This document shows positions 6,958 through 13,612 of a stretch of DNA of 14,261 bases, piece by piece; the stretch's first letter is position 1; each line of letters begins with the position of its first letter. The stretch spans positions 1 through 14,261 of the forward strand of contig JAKAFQ010000036.1 of assembly GCA_021817875.1 (NCBI GenBank), read 5' to 3'. The position numbers and the translations under genes were made by a program. Source of the stretch: Pseudomonadota bacterium (lineage in GTDB: Bacteria; Pseudomonadota; Gammaproteobacteria; Steroidobacterales; Steroidobacteraceae). The notes beneath the pieces were generated by a model. That model searched no databases. It was not told the DNA's origin and saw only the letters and a list, made by a program, of their open reading frames with translations.

Positions 6958-8112
6958 CTAGCCGGCGGCGCCCGTGCCCCGACGCGCCGCGGCCGATGCG
7001 CGCGCCGGGCCCGACTGCGTATCGACCGTCACCGAAGCACTGAGCCCGGAACGCACCGCCGGCAGAGGCGACATCAGTTTGAGGCGCACGTCGAGCCGCT
7101 GCACCACCTTGACCCAGTTGCCCGTCGCGTTCTGCGGAGGCAGAACCGAGAATTGCGCGCCCGTGCCCGGCGTGATGCTGCTCACCACGGCGCGGAAGGT
7201 CCGGCCGGGATAGGCATCGATGCTCACGGTCGCGTGGTCACCCGGCCGGATGTTGGCCAGCTGGTTCTCCTTGAAGTCGGCCTCGACCCACACGTCATGG
7301 GTGGAGACCAGCACGAAGGCGGGCGTGGCTTCGGGGAGATAGCCCCCGACCTGCAGATGATCGACACCCGTCACGATGCCGTCGGCGGGCGCGCGCACCG
7401 TCGTGTAGGACAGATTGAGCCGCGCGCGGTTGCGGGCCGCCAGCGCCTGCTCGACCCGCGGATGGGCATCCACGGGCAGATCCGGGGTGCCGCCGAGACG
7501 GGCGAGCACGGCCATGATGCGCTCACGCGCAGCGGTGACGCCCGACTGCGCCTGCTGCAGGGCGAGCCGCGCGCGATCGACCTGCGACTGCGAGGCCACC
7601 CCGATCGCGAGCAGCCGGGACTGTCGGCGGTACTCTCGCCCGGCATAGGCCAGCTCGCTGTCGGCCGAGCGCAACGCGGCGACGCTCTCCCGATAGTCGG
7701 CTTTCAGGGACTCGACCGCGAGCCGCGCACCGGCGAGCCGCGCCTGGGCGGCCTGCACCGCGATGAGAAAGGCCCGGTCATCCAGGCGGAACAGCACTTG
7801 GCCGCGGCGCACCGCCTCGTTGTCATGCACGTCGACCTGGCTGACCCTGCCCGACACATCGGCACTGATCTGCACCTGGGCCGCGCGCAGGTAAGCGTCT
7901 TCGGTCGATTGATAACGCCCGCTGGTCAGGTAGACATAGGTTCCGGCCGCGACCATCAGCAACGGCACGCCCCACATCAGCGGCCGCCGCAGTCTCTCGC
8001 GCCATGTGCGGCGCGCTGCGGCCGCTGAGGCGGGGGCGGGCTCGACGAGCCGGGCGGGCTCGGGAGGCGCGTGTTCCCGCAGCGGCGCGTCGACTTCGGC
8101 CGAATCGTTCAT
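6958..8112 (-). CDS. emrA: EmrA/HlyD-type membrane fusion protein
   Basis: A 384-residue periplasmic adaptor that bridges EmrB and the outer-membrane factor. In order: a Pro/Ala-rich cytoplasmic N-terminus, one membrane anchor (about 44-63), the first half of the biotinyl-lipoyl-like domain (78-112, with ISADVSGRVSQVDVHDNEAV), a long helical hairpin (about 113-215), the second lipoyl half (RAPADGIVTGV, 240-250), and a beta-barrel region ending with PQNATGNWVKVVQRLDVR (326-343). The last motif is characteristic of the EmrA branch. The C-terminal 20 residues are low-complexity Ala/Arg/Gly. The start ATG overlaps the marR stop as ATGA, with AGAGGAG 6 nt upstream, giving tight coupling to the repressor gene. 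Confidence 0.96.
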   Translation of the reverse strand: MNDSAEVDAPLREHAPPEPARLVEPAPASAAAARRTWRERLRRPLMWGVPLLMVAAGTYVYLTSGRYQSTEDAYLRAAQVQISADVSGRVSQVDVHDNEAVRRGQVLFRLDDRAFLIAVQAAQARLAGARLAVESLKADYRESVAALRSADSELAYAGREYRRQSRLLAIGVASQSQVDRARLALQQAQSGVTAARERIMAVLARLGGTPDLPVDAHPRVEQALAARNRARLNLSYTTVRAPADGIVTGVDHLQVGGYLPEATPAFVLVSTHDVWVEADFKENQLANIRPGDHATVSIDAYPGRTFRAVVSSITPGTGAQFSVLPPQNATGNWVKVVQRLDVRLKLMSPLPAVRSGLSASVTVDTQSGPARASAAARRGTGAAG

Positions 8113-8606
8113 CTGGAGCTCCTCTGCGCCCGTTTCCCCGGCTCGGGCAACTGCGGCTCAGCCATCGGCAACGGCGTCAGTGAAGTGAGGTTGGTGTGGA
8201 CCCGCTCGAGCAGCTCCACCAGAAGCGTACGCTCCTCGCCCGAGAGTCCCTGGAGCATTTCGGCCCGGGTCTCCTGGATGAGCTGCCAGACCTGTTCGAG
8301 TACGGGTCTCGCTTCGGGGGTCAGCCACAACGCATGAGCCCGGCGATCCGCCGGGTCGAAGCGCCGCTGCACCCAGCCATCGGCCTCCATCCGGTCGAGG
8401 ATGCGCACCAGCGTCATGGGGTCGAGCTCCGTGAGCTCCGCCAGGCGCTTCTGGCTGATGCCCTCGCTGCCTTCCAGGTAGATGAGCGCCCTGCACTGCG
8501 GCAAGGTGAGTGCCAGGCGCTGCGCCCGCTCCTCGAAGCGACGCGTGTAGCGGCGGCTGACGTCCTTGAGCAGGAAACCGAGCTGACGGAGACGATCGAT
8601 ACGCAT
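8109..8606 (-). CDS. MarR/EmrR-family transcriptional repressor of the efflux operon
   Basis: A 165-residue winged-helix regulator. The DNA-binding part is about residues 35-99: helix-turn-helix with recognition helix DPMTLVRILDRMEADG (62-77) and a wing with DRRAHALWLT (87-96), including the family's D-x-R signature. Flanking helices form the dimer interface. An open frame extends upstream to 8708, but I chose Met at 8606 because the family starts about here and a good promoter (TTGCGT, 16 nt, TATAAT) lies inside the longer frame. The leader would be only about 19 nt, with no clear ribosome site. As in E. coli emrRAB, it probably represses its own operon and is released by efflux substrates. 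The 3' end overlaps emrA by 4 bp. The tail after 145 is Pro/Arg-rich. Confidence 0.92.
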   Translation of the reverse strand: MRIDRLRQLGFLLKDVSRRYTRRFEERAQRLALTLPQCRALIYLEGSEGISQKRLAELTELDPMTLVRILDRMEADGWVQRRFDPADRRAHALWLTPEARPVLEQVWQLIQETRAEMLQGLSGEERTLLVELLERVHTNLTSLTPLPMAEPQLPEPGKRAQRSSR

Positions 8607-8647
8607 ATCAGGTTTTATAATATCATTTACTATTATATATGCTGATA
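8606..8647. promoter_or_regulatory. Two-tier 42-bp dyad over the marR promoter and start codon (candidate MarR operator)
   Basis: Plus-strand arms TATAATA (8616-8622) and TATTATA (8631-8637) form a 7-bp perfect inverted repeat with an 8-bp spacer. A second inverted repeat, TATCAG (8606-8611) with CTGATA (8642-8647), shares exactly the same axis at 8626.5. The inner arms cover the -10 box, and one outer arm reaches the first base of the marR start codon. This is the expected place for an autoregulatory MarR-family operator. Binding itself is inference. Confidence 0.65.
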
Positions 8648-8659
8648 CGATGAACGCAA
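8632..8659 (-). promoter_or_regulatory. Promoter of the marR-emrA-emrB-OMF operon
   Basis: On the minus strand, -35 TTGCGT (8659-8654), a 16-nt spacer and -10 TATAAT (8637-8632, perfect consensus) predict transcription start near 8625. This is the best sigma-70 promoter in the window and lies in a conspicuous AT-rich island. Confidence 0.75.
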
Positions 8660-8693
8660 GGGACCGCCCTCCCCCCTCCCGACGGCAGATGCG

Positions 8694-8699
8694 TACAAT
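8694..8699 (+). promoter_or_regulatory. Possible -10 element for ybiI
   Basis: TACAAT lies 37 nt before the ybiI GTG start and would give a leader of about 30 nt. No good -35 box is visible 16-18 nt upstream, where the sequence is a C-rich run (8668-8680). Weak on its own. Confidence 0.25.
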
Positions 8700-8736
8700 G
8701 AGTCCCATGATGCGTGCTTTTCAGGGCTGACCGGCC

Positions 8737-9003
8737 GTGGCCACTGGCTGGGCCGGCGACGGCGCCGTACAGGATCAGATCGACGCCACCGTGACCGACG
8801 GCATCCGGCGGGCGCAGAGCCGCCTGCCCTGCGGCCCCGGGCTCACCCACTGCGCCGACTGCGGCGGCGCGATCCCGCAGGCCCGGCGGCAGGCGATCCC
8901 CGGCGTGCGCCTGTGCCTGGCCTGCCAGGAAGCGGCCGACCATCAGGCGGGCCGGTTCAGCGGCTACAATCGCCGCGGCAGCAAGGACAGCCAGCTGCGC
9001 TAG
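8737..9003 (+). CDS. ybiI: DksA/TraR C4 zinc-finger family protein, YbiI homologue
   Basis: An 88-residue protein, the same length as E. coli YbiI as I recall it and similar throughout: MATGWAGDGAVQDQID at the start, IPQARRQAIPGVRLC (46-60) in the middle, GYNRRGSKDSQLR at the end. The zinc site is Cys39, Cys42, Cys60 and Cys63. DksA/TraR proteins bind RNA polymerase through the secondary channel, but this short form lacks the long coiled coil of DksA and its role is not established. The start is GTG at 8737: the frame has a stop just upstream and the N-terminus aligns there. AGGG about 11 nt upstream is a poor ribosome site. It is transcribed away from marR and converges on the DUF1993 gene after 52 nt. 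Confidence 0.93.
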   Translation: MATGWAGDGAVQDQIDATVTDGIRRAQSRLPCGPGLTHCADCGGAIPQARRQAIPGVRLCLACQEAADHQAGRFSGYNRRGSKDSQLR

Positions 9004-9055
9004 AGACCCGGCCGGCGACGGCGCGGCCGCGGGCCGGATCCACCACCGGGAAGGA

Positions 9056-9574
9056 TCAGGTCATCGTCATCGGAATGGCGCCGAGGAAATCCCGCTTGCC
9101 GATTTCAACGCCGTTGTGACGGAGAATGCCGTACGCCGTGGCGAGATGGAAATAGAAGTTGGGCAGCACGAAGTGATTGAGGTAATCGGCGCCTCTCATG
9201 TGCCCCTTGTGATCCGGCCCCAGGGGGAACGTGATGTCCCGGTCGGCCGAAGCATTGATTTTACCGGCATCGAGCGTCTTCAAGAAGGCGATCGTCGCGG
9301 CGATCCGCGCCCTGAGCTCGCCGACCGTCTTCTCGCTGTCCTCGTGCCTGGGCGGCTCGATGCCCGCGAGCCGCGCGCCGCCATTCTTCGCCTGGTCGCA
9401 CACGATCTGCACCTGGCGGGCGAAAGCGAACATGTCCGGGAAAAGCCGCGCATTGAGCAGCACCGCCGGATCGACTTTCCTCGCGACCGCATAGGCCTCG
9501 AGCTTCTCGAGCAGCGCCGCGAGCGCATTCAGACCGATCTCGAACACGGGAAGGGATGCATTGGACATCGACAT
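9056..9574 (-). CDS. DUF1993 family protein
   Basis: A 172-residue soluble, mostly helical protein that I recognise as DUF1993 from segments such as FPDMFAFARQVQIVCDQAKN and the C-terminal YLNHFVLPNFYFHLATAYGILRHNG region with its His residues. The family is thought to have a DinB-like four-helix fold; function is unknown. The frame extends to 9625, but I place the start at 9574 because AGAGG (9580-9584) sits 5 nt upstream of that ATG, while the upstream extension looks like leader. A second Met follows two codons later. No signal peptide is seen, so it is probably cytoplasmic. It is divergent from msrP across about 250 bp. Confidence 0.85.
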   Translation of the reverse strand: MSMSNASLPVFEIGLNALAALLEKLEAYAVARKVDPAVLLNARLFPDMFAFARQVQIVCDQAKNGGARLAGIEPPRHEDSEKTVGELRARIAATIAFLKTLDAGKINASADRDITFPLGPDHKGHMRGADYLNHFVLPNFYFHLATAYGILRHNGVEIGKRDFLGAIPMTMT

Positions 9575-9825
9575 GGGTACCTCTGTCGCGAATCCGCGGG
9601 AGTCCGGACGGAACGGATGATTCACAAGTTAATGTATAGTCACGGCGAGTCCCAGGCAACCCCGGACCGGAACGCCCGGCGCCGGTCGCCGTGCCGTGCG
9701 TGCATCGCCGAGCGCGCGCAGAGGGCTTCCCGGCGGTCCCGGTGTGCAGCGCGATCCGGGTCTGCCCCGGACGGCACGTTTTACGGAACCCGCGGCGTTG
9801 ACGGCCATCGAAACGGTGTACGGCC
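9575..9825. other. Divergent intergenic region between the DUF1993 gene and msrP
   Basis: Besides the DUF1993 promoter, the part nearer msrP holds a 6-bp stem hairpin, TCCGGG-TCTGC-CCCGGA (9755-9771), followed by a four-T run at 9779-9782. TTGACG at 9800-9805 resembles a -35 box but leaves no room for a -10 before the msrP start. No convincing msrP promoter or ribosome site is seen. Confidence 0.5.
9631..9659 (-). promoter_or_regulatory. Candidate promoter of the DUF1993 gene
   Basis: Minus-strand TTGCCT (9659-9654), a 17-nt spacer, then TACATT (9636-9631) predict a start near 9624 and a leader of about 50 nt before the ribosome site. The local sequence is more AT-rich than its surroundings. 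Confidence 0.45.
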
Positions 9826-10818
9826 ATGGCAGCACGCATCCCCCGCATTCCCGGCATCCCCCCATCGGAGATCACTCCGCCGGCGGTGTATTTCAACCGG
9901 CGCGCCTTCCTGACCGGTGCCCTCGCCGCGGGCTGCGGCGCGGCGTTCGGCCGGGCGGCCGCCGCGGTGGTGCCCGCACGCTCCGGAGCGCCGCTCGCCT
10001 GCACCCTCGATGCGGCGGAGTCTGTCGGCGCACTGGTCCACGCGCCGGGCCAGAACGAGAAGCCGGACACCTGGGAACAGATCACGAACTACAACAACTA
10101 CTACGAGTTCGGCATCGGCAAATCCGACCCGGCCGCATACGCCGGTCAGCTGCAGACGCGCCCCTGGAACGTGCGCGTCGACGGCGAGGCCGAGCGCACC
10201 GGTGATTTTCCGCTCGAGGAGCTTCTCAAGCCCTACGCGCTCGAGGAGCGGATCTACCGCTTCCGCTGCGTGGAAGCCTGGTCGATGGTCATCCCGTGGG
10301 TTGGTGTGCCGCTCGCCGCGATGCTCAAGCGTTTCAAACCCACGTCCCGGGCGAAGTACGTCGCGTTCCAGACGCTGTACCGCCCGAGCCAGATGCCCGG
10401 GCAGCGCACCGACATCCTGCCGTGGCCGTACCGGGAAGGGCTGCGCATCGATGAGGCGATGAATCCGCTCGCGTTCATGGTGGTCGGCCTGTATGGGCGC
10501 GTGCTGCCCAACCAGAACGGCGCGCCGTTGCGGCTCATCGTACCGTGGAAGTATGGTTTCAAGGGCATCAAGGCGATCGTGCGCATCAGTTTCACCGAGC
10601 ATCAGCCAGCGACCACGTGGAGCCAGGCGAACCCCGATGCATACGGCTTCTACGCCAACGTCAATCCGAACGTGCCCCACCCGGACTGGAGCCAGGCGAC
10701 CGAGCGACGGATCGGCAACCCATTTTTCCATGAACGCCAGCCGACGCTGATGTTCAACGGCTATGCCGCGGAGGTCGCCAACCTGTACCGGGGCATGGAT
10801 CTGCGCCGGTATTTCTGA
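9826..10818 (+). CDS. msrP: Protein-methionine-sulfoxide reductase catalytic subunit (periplasmic molybdoenzyme)
   Basis: A 330-residue MsrP (formerly YedY), close to the 334 residues of the E. coli protein. It reduces methionine sulfoxide in oxidised periplasmic proteins using a molybdopterin cofactor. A twin-arginine signal is present ([13 protein letters not shown], Arg25-Arg26), as needed for export of a folded molybdoenzyme. The cofactor-ligating Cys is Cys148 in [15 protein letters not shown] (144-158). Other conserved stretches include [10 protein letters not shown] (87-96), WKYGFKGIK (mid-protein) and the C-terminal NGY/DLRRYF. The ATG at 9826 gives the expected N-terminus, although the ribosome site is weak. 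It is followed after 17 nt by msrQ, which passes electrons to it. In E. coli the pair is induced by hypochlorous acid; no such signal can be read here. Confidence 0.97.
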   Translation: MAARIPRIPGIPPSEITPPAVYFNRRAFLTGALAAGCGAAFGRAAAAVVPARSGAPLACTLDAAESVGALVHAPGQNEKPDTWEQITNYNNYYEFGIGKSDPAAYAGQLQTRPWNVRVDGEAERTGDFPLEELLKPYALEERIYRFRCVEAWSMVIPWVGVPLAAMLKRFKPTSRAKYVAFQTLYRPSQMPGQRTDILPWPYREGLRIDEAMNPLAFMVVGLYGRVLPNQNGAPLRLIVPWKYGFKGIKAIVRISFTEHQPATTWSQANPDAYGFYANVNPNVPHPDWSQATERRIGNPFFHERQPTLMFNGYAAEVANLYRGMDLRRYF

Positions 10819-10835
10819 AACCGGCGCCCTCGCGC

Positions 10836-11543
10836 ATGACGCCAGCCTCGCCATCGATTCTCGAGCGGCTCGCCGGCTCCGGTGTCGAGCGACGTTACCG
10901 GCGCATCTACAAGCCGGCGCTGTTTCTCGCCAGTCTGACACCCCTCGGCTGGATCGCCGGCCACGTGTTCGGCTGGTTCGGCCTCATTCCGGCCGTCGAT
11001 ACCGTGAAGTTCCTGGAGCTCGAGTTCGGCCAGACGGCGCTGAATTTCCTGCTGCTCACCCTGGCGATCACCCCGGTGCGCCAACTCTCCGGGCTGACGC
11101 ACCTGCTGCGCCTGCGCCGGATGCTCGGACTGTTTGCCTTCTTCTACGCGGTGCTGCACTTCACGGTCTACGTGGTGCTGGACCTCGATCTCGACTGGCG
11201 CATGGTCGGCGCGGACATCGCGAAGCGGCCCTACATCACGATCGGGTTTACCGCATTCCTGCTGCTGATTCCGCTGGCGGTGACCTCCACCCAGGGCATG
11301 ATGCGCCGGCTCGGCCGGCGCTGGCGCACACTCCATCGGCTGGTGTACGTCGCCGCCGTTCTCGGCGTGTGGCACTACTACTGGCAGGAAAAGATCGACG
11401 TGCGCGAGCCATTGCTCTATGGCGGCGCACTGGCGGTGTTGCTCGGCTACCGACTGATGCACGTGGTGCGCAAGCGGGCGCCACGCGCGCAGATCCCTAC
11501 CACCCACCCGCATGGCCGGCAACCGGGCGAGCTCCGGGGTTGA
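10836..11543 (+). CDS. msrQ: Haem-binding membrane subunit of the MsrPQ system
   Basis: A 235-residue integral membrane haem b protein that takes electrons from the quinone pool and delivers them to MsrP in the periplasm. About six membrane helices are visible, in the ferric-reductase-like fold. Likely haem ligands are His108 (YAVLHFTVYV), His167 (RTLHRLVYV) and His180 (GVWHYYW), matching the spacing I recall for E. coli His91, His151 and His164. The TLAITPVRQLSGL and LRRMLGLFAFFY stretches are typical. Compared with E. coli there is about 16 residues of extra N-terminus and a soluble C-terminal tail from about 212. The start has no clear ribosome site, so it may depend on msrP translation. 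Confidence 0.95.
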   Translation: MTPASPSILERLAGSGVERRYRRIYKPALFLASLTPLGWIAGHVFGWFGLIPAVDTVKFLELEFGQTALNFLLLTLAITPVRQLSGLTHLLRLRRMLGLFAFFYAVLHFTVYVVLDLDLDWRMVGADIAKRPYITIGFTAFLLLIPLAVTSTQGMMRRLGRRWRTLHRLVYVAAVLGVWHYYWQEKIDVREPLLYGGALAVLLGYRLMHVVRKRAPRAQIPTTHPHGRQPGELRG

Positions 11544-12030
11544 GCGGCGACATCGTTGCCGTCATGCGAACGTCGCGCGGCAGCACCGATCAGCGCGCCC
11601 CTGCGGCCACGACAGCGCATCTGCACAGTCGAGCGGCTCACGGCCGGCCCGGATGACCGGCATGGCGCGTCAGGACGCCGCGGCGGCGGCGCTGCGCAGC
11701 CGACCGCGACCGATGCCGCAGATCGGGCCGCCGTTCACCTCCCGGCGCGGCAGCGCATGCCTTTACGACAACGGGCCCATGCACTTTCCATATGGCCAGA
11801 GGGATGATGTTGGTCGTGTTGCGCCGCTTGCGGGTCTCCGGGCAACGCACTACCAGGCGCAACGCCCGCAATGTACAATCCGCGCCCTCGTTGCCCGCCG
11901 CAAGGATGCCATGGGCAGCATTGCCGCCGTTGAATCGCAGCAGACTGGATAAACCACACCGCCAGGGGCGAGGTTCACTTTGGTGCAACATTCAGGTTTG
12001 TCGTCCCGCAGAGGTTCACGCAGGCGCGGC
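11544..12030. other. Long intergenic region between msrQ and the second MFS gene
   Basis: About 490 bp, or 436 if the transporter starts at 11980, without a convincing gene. Several open frames cross it on both strands but none has a recognisable product. Visible items: interleaved inverted repeats at 11819-11871 (TTGCGCC with GGCGCAA, TTGCGGG with CCCGCAA), a -10-like TACAAT at 11874-11879 right after them, and a 9-bp direct repeat GAGGTTCAC at 11970-11978 and 12011-12019. No tRNA or known riboswitch was recognised. It probably holds the transporter's promoter and leader. Confidence 0.5.
11819..11871. repeat. Interleaved short inverted repeats upstream of the second MFS gene
   Basis: TTGCGCC (11819-11825) pairs with GGCGCAA (11856-11862), and TTGCGGG (11828-11834) pairs with CCCGCAA (11865-11871). 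Within each side the TTGCG or CGCAA cores are 9 nt apart. The order a-b-a'-b' means both stems cannot form as nested hairpins; it fits either a pseudoknot-like RNA or tandem protein sites. A TACAAT -10-like box follows 2 nt later. Confidence 0.45.
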
Positions 12031-13500
12031 ATGGCGGGACGCAGCCGCTGGCAGTGGGGCGTTCTCGGCGTCGTGCTGATCGGCGCGACCATGTCGGCTC
12101 TCGACGTCACCATCGTCAACATCGCGCTGCCGACGATCAAGAGACAGTTCGGAACGAGCCTGGCGTTCGTCGAATGGGTGTCGATGGCCTACATGATCGT
12201 GCTGGCGCTTGCCCTGCCGATCGTCGGGCGTCTCGCCGACATCTTCGGCCGCAGCCGTCTGTACAACATCGGCTTCGGCATTTTCGTGGTCGGGTCGGCG
12301 CTGTGCGGCCTGGCGCCCGGCATCACCACCCTGGTCCTCGCCCGCTCCCTGCAGGCGGTCGGCGCCGCGTTGCTGCAGGCCAATTCCGTGGCGCTCATCA
12401 CCCAGGTGTTCCGCGGCCGGGAACTCGGCCGGGCGCTCGGCGCACAGGCCGCGGTCCAGGGCACGGCCATGGCGCTCGGACCGTTCATCGGCGCCATGCT
12501 GGTCACGTTCGCCGGCTGGCGGCTCATCTTCTACGTCAACGTACCGATCGGGATCGCCGGGGCGATCGCGGCGCGGCTGGTGCTGCCGCGATACCACCCG
12601 AAACGCGCCGGCGTGAAGATCGATTATCTCGGCAGCGCATTTCTGACCGCAGGACTGATCGGGCTGGTTCTGGCGGTCAACGAGGCGGGGTCGGCCGGTT
12701 GGACCTCGGCGCCCATCCTGTGGCAGCTGGCGCTGGGCATGGTCTGCCTCGTGGCGTTCGTCGTGACGGAACTGATCATCAGACATCCGACCATCGATCT
12801 CAGCCTGTTTCGCCGCTACACGATCGCGGCGGGCAACGTCACCAGCCTGCTCGCCTATTACACGCTGTTCAGCGTATTGTTCCTGCTGCCGTTTTACTTC
12901 GAGGAAGCGCTGAAATACAGCGCCGGTCGCACCGGGATCATGCTCACCGCCGTGCCGCTCTCGATGGCCGTCCTCGCCCCGTTCGCCGGCCACGCATGCG
13001 ACCGCTTCGGTTCGCGTGTTTTCCTGGTCAGCGGCTCGCTGCTGCTCAGTCTCGGTTCCCTGCTGCTCATTTTTTCGCGCAGCACCTCCCAGCCGGCCAG
13101 ACTCATCGTCGAAATGGTGGTTCTCGGCGCCGGGCTCGGCTTTTTCACCCCGGCCAACAACCGGGCCACCATGGCGGCGACGCCCCGTGACCAGCTGGGC
13201 ATGACCGGCGGCCTGCTCAACATGATGCGCTCTCTCGGGGTCATCCTCGGTGTCGACATCTCAGGCATGGTGTTCCTTGCCTTCGGCACCGCCCGCATCG
13301 CAGGTGCGGGAGCCCCGCACGGGGACCGGGAATCGCTGGTCTTCGCCAGCAAGCCTGCCTTCATGGAAGGTTTCCACATGGTCATGGTGACCCTGGTCGG
13401 CGTCTCGCTGCTGTGCGCGCTGTTATCCTTTTTCCGCAGGAACGATCCGGGCGGCAAGCCCATGCAGTCCGCGCGCGCCGAGGCGATCGACCTCGCCTGA
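12031..13500 (+). CDS. DHA2-family MFS transporter (14 helices), stand-alone
   Basis: With the ATG at 12031 this is a 489-residue inner-membrane exporter. It has motif D1 (ALDVTIVNIALPTI, 23-36), motif A (GRLADIFGRSRL, 66-77), motif C (GAQAAVQGTAMALGPFIGA, 137-155) and GWRLIFYVNVPIG (162-174), all typical of drug:H+ antiporters. It is only distantly like the EmrB at 5437-6945 and has no adaptor or outer-membrane partner beside it, so it probably releases substrate to the periplasm. The frame is open further upstream: TTG at 11980 (GAGG 6 nt before it) or GTG at 11983 would add an Arg/Ser-rich 16-17 residues. I prefer the ATG because the extra residues look unstructured, but this is unsure. 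Substrate unknown. Confidence 0.9.
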   Translation: MAGRSRWQWGVLGVVLIGATMSALDVTIVNIALPTIKRQFGTSLAFVEWVSMAYMIVLALALPIVGRLADIFGRSRLYNIGFGIFVVGSALCGLAPGITTLVLARSLQAVGAALLQANSVALITQVFRGRELGRALGAQAAVQGTAMALGPFIGAMLVTFAGWRLIFYVNVPIGIAGAIAARLVLPRYHPKRAGVKIDYLGSAFLTAGLIGLVLAVNEAGSAGWTSAPILWQLALGMVCLVAFVVTELIIRHPTIDLSLFRRYTIAAGNVTSLLAYYTLFSVLFLLPFYFEEALKYSAGRTGIMLTAVPLSMAVLAPFAGHACDRFGSRVFLVSGSLLLSLGSLLLIFSRSTSQPARLIVEMVVLGAGLGFFTPANNRATMAATPRDQLGMTGGLLNMMRSLGVILGVDISGMVFLAFGTARIAGAGAPHGDRESLVFASKPAFMEGFHMVMVTLVGVSLLCALLSFFRRNDPGGKPMQSARAEAIDLA

Positions 13501-13537
13501 CGGACACGCGCGACAGGCATCGGTCGGGGCCTGAACC

Positions 13538-13558
13538 CCCGCGCGCCGGCGGCGCGGG
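13538..13558. terminator. GC-rich hairpin between convergent genes (possible terminator)
   Basis: CCCGCGC (13538-13544), a 7-nt loop and GCGCGGG (13552-13558) form a strong stem, placed 38 nt after the MFS stop and before the end of the convergent transpeptidase gene. There is no T-run on either side, so classical intrinsic termination is doubtful. Confidence 0.3.
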
Positions 13559-13612
13559 TCGGATCAGCCCGGTACGGCCCCCGTGGTGCAGCGCCGCCCG
13601 TGCAGGCCCCGC

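Noticed and set aside
5629..8028. A 799-codon open frame on the plus strand antisense to emrA and emrB
   Set aside because: It is rich in Arg, His, Gln and Asp with no recognisable domain and is fully opposite two secure genes; it is a codon-bias shadow of high GC.
8607..8708. Longer N-terminus for the MarR regulator
   Set aside because: The extra 34 codons run through a consensus promoter and an AT-rich dyad, and the family normally starts near residue 35 of the long frame.
9008..9037. CCGGCC...GGCCGG inverted repeat between ybiI and the DUF1993 gene, considered as a terminator
   Set aside because: Only a 6-bp stem with an 18-nt loop and no T-run; not distinguishable from background in such GC-rich DNA.
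11638..11991. 117-codon minus-strand open frame in the msrQ-MFS gap
   Set aside because: No recognisable domain, no ribosome site and shadow-like Arg/Ala-rich composition toward its end.
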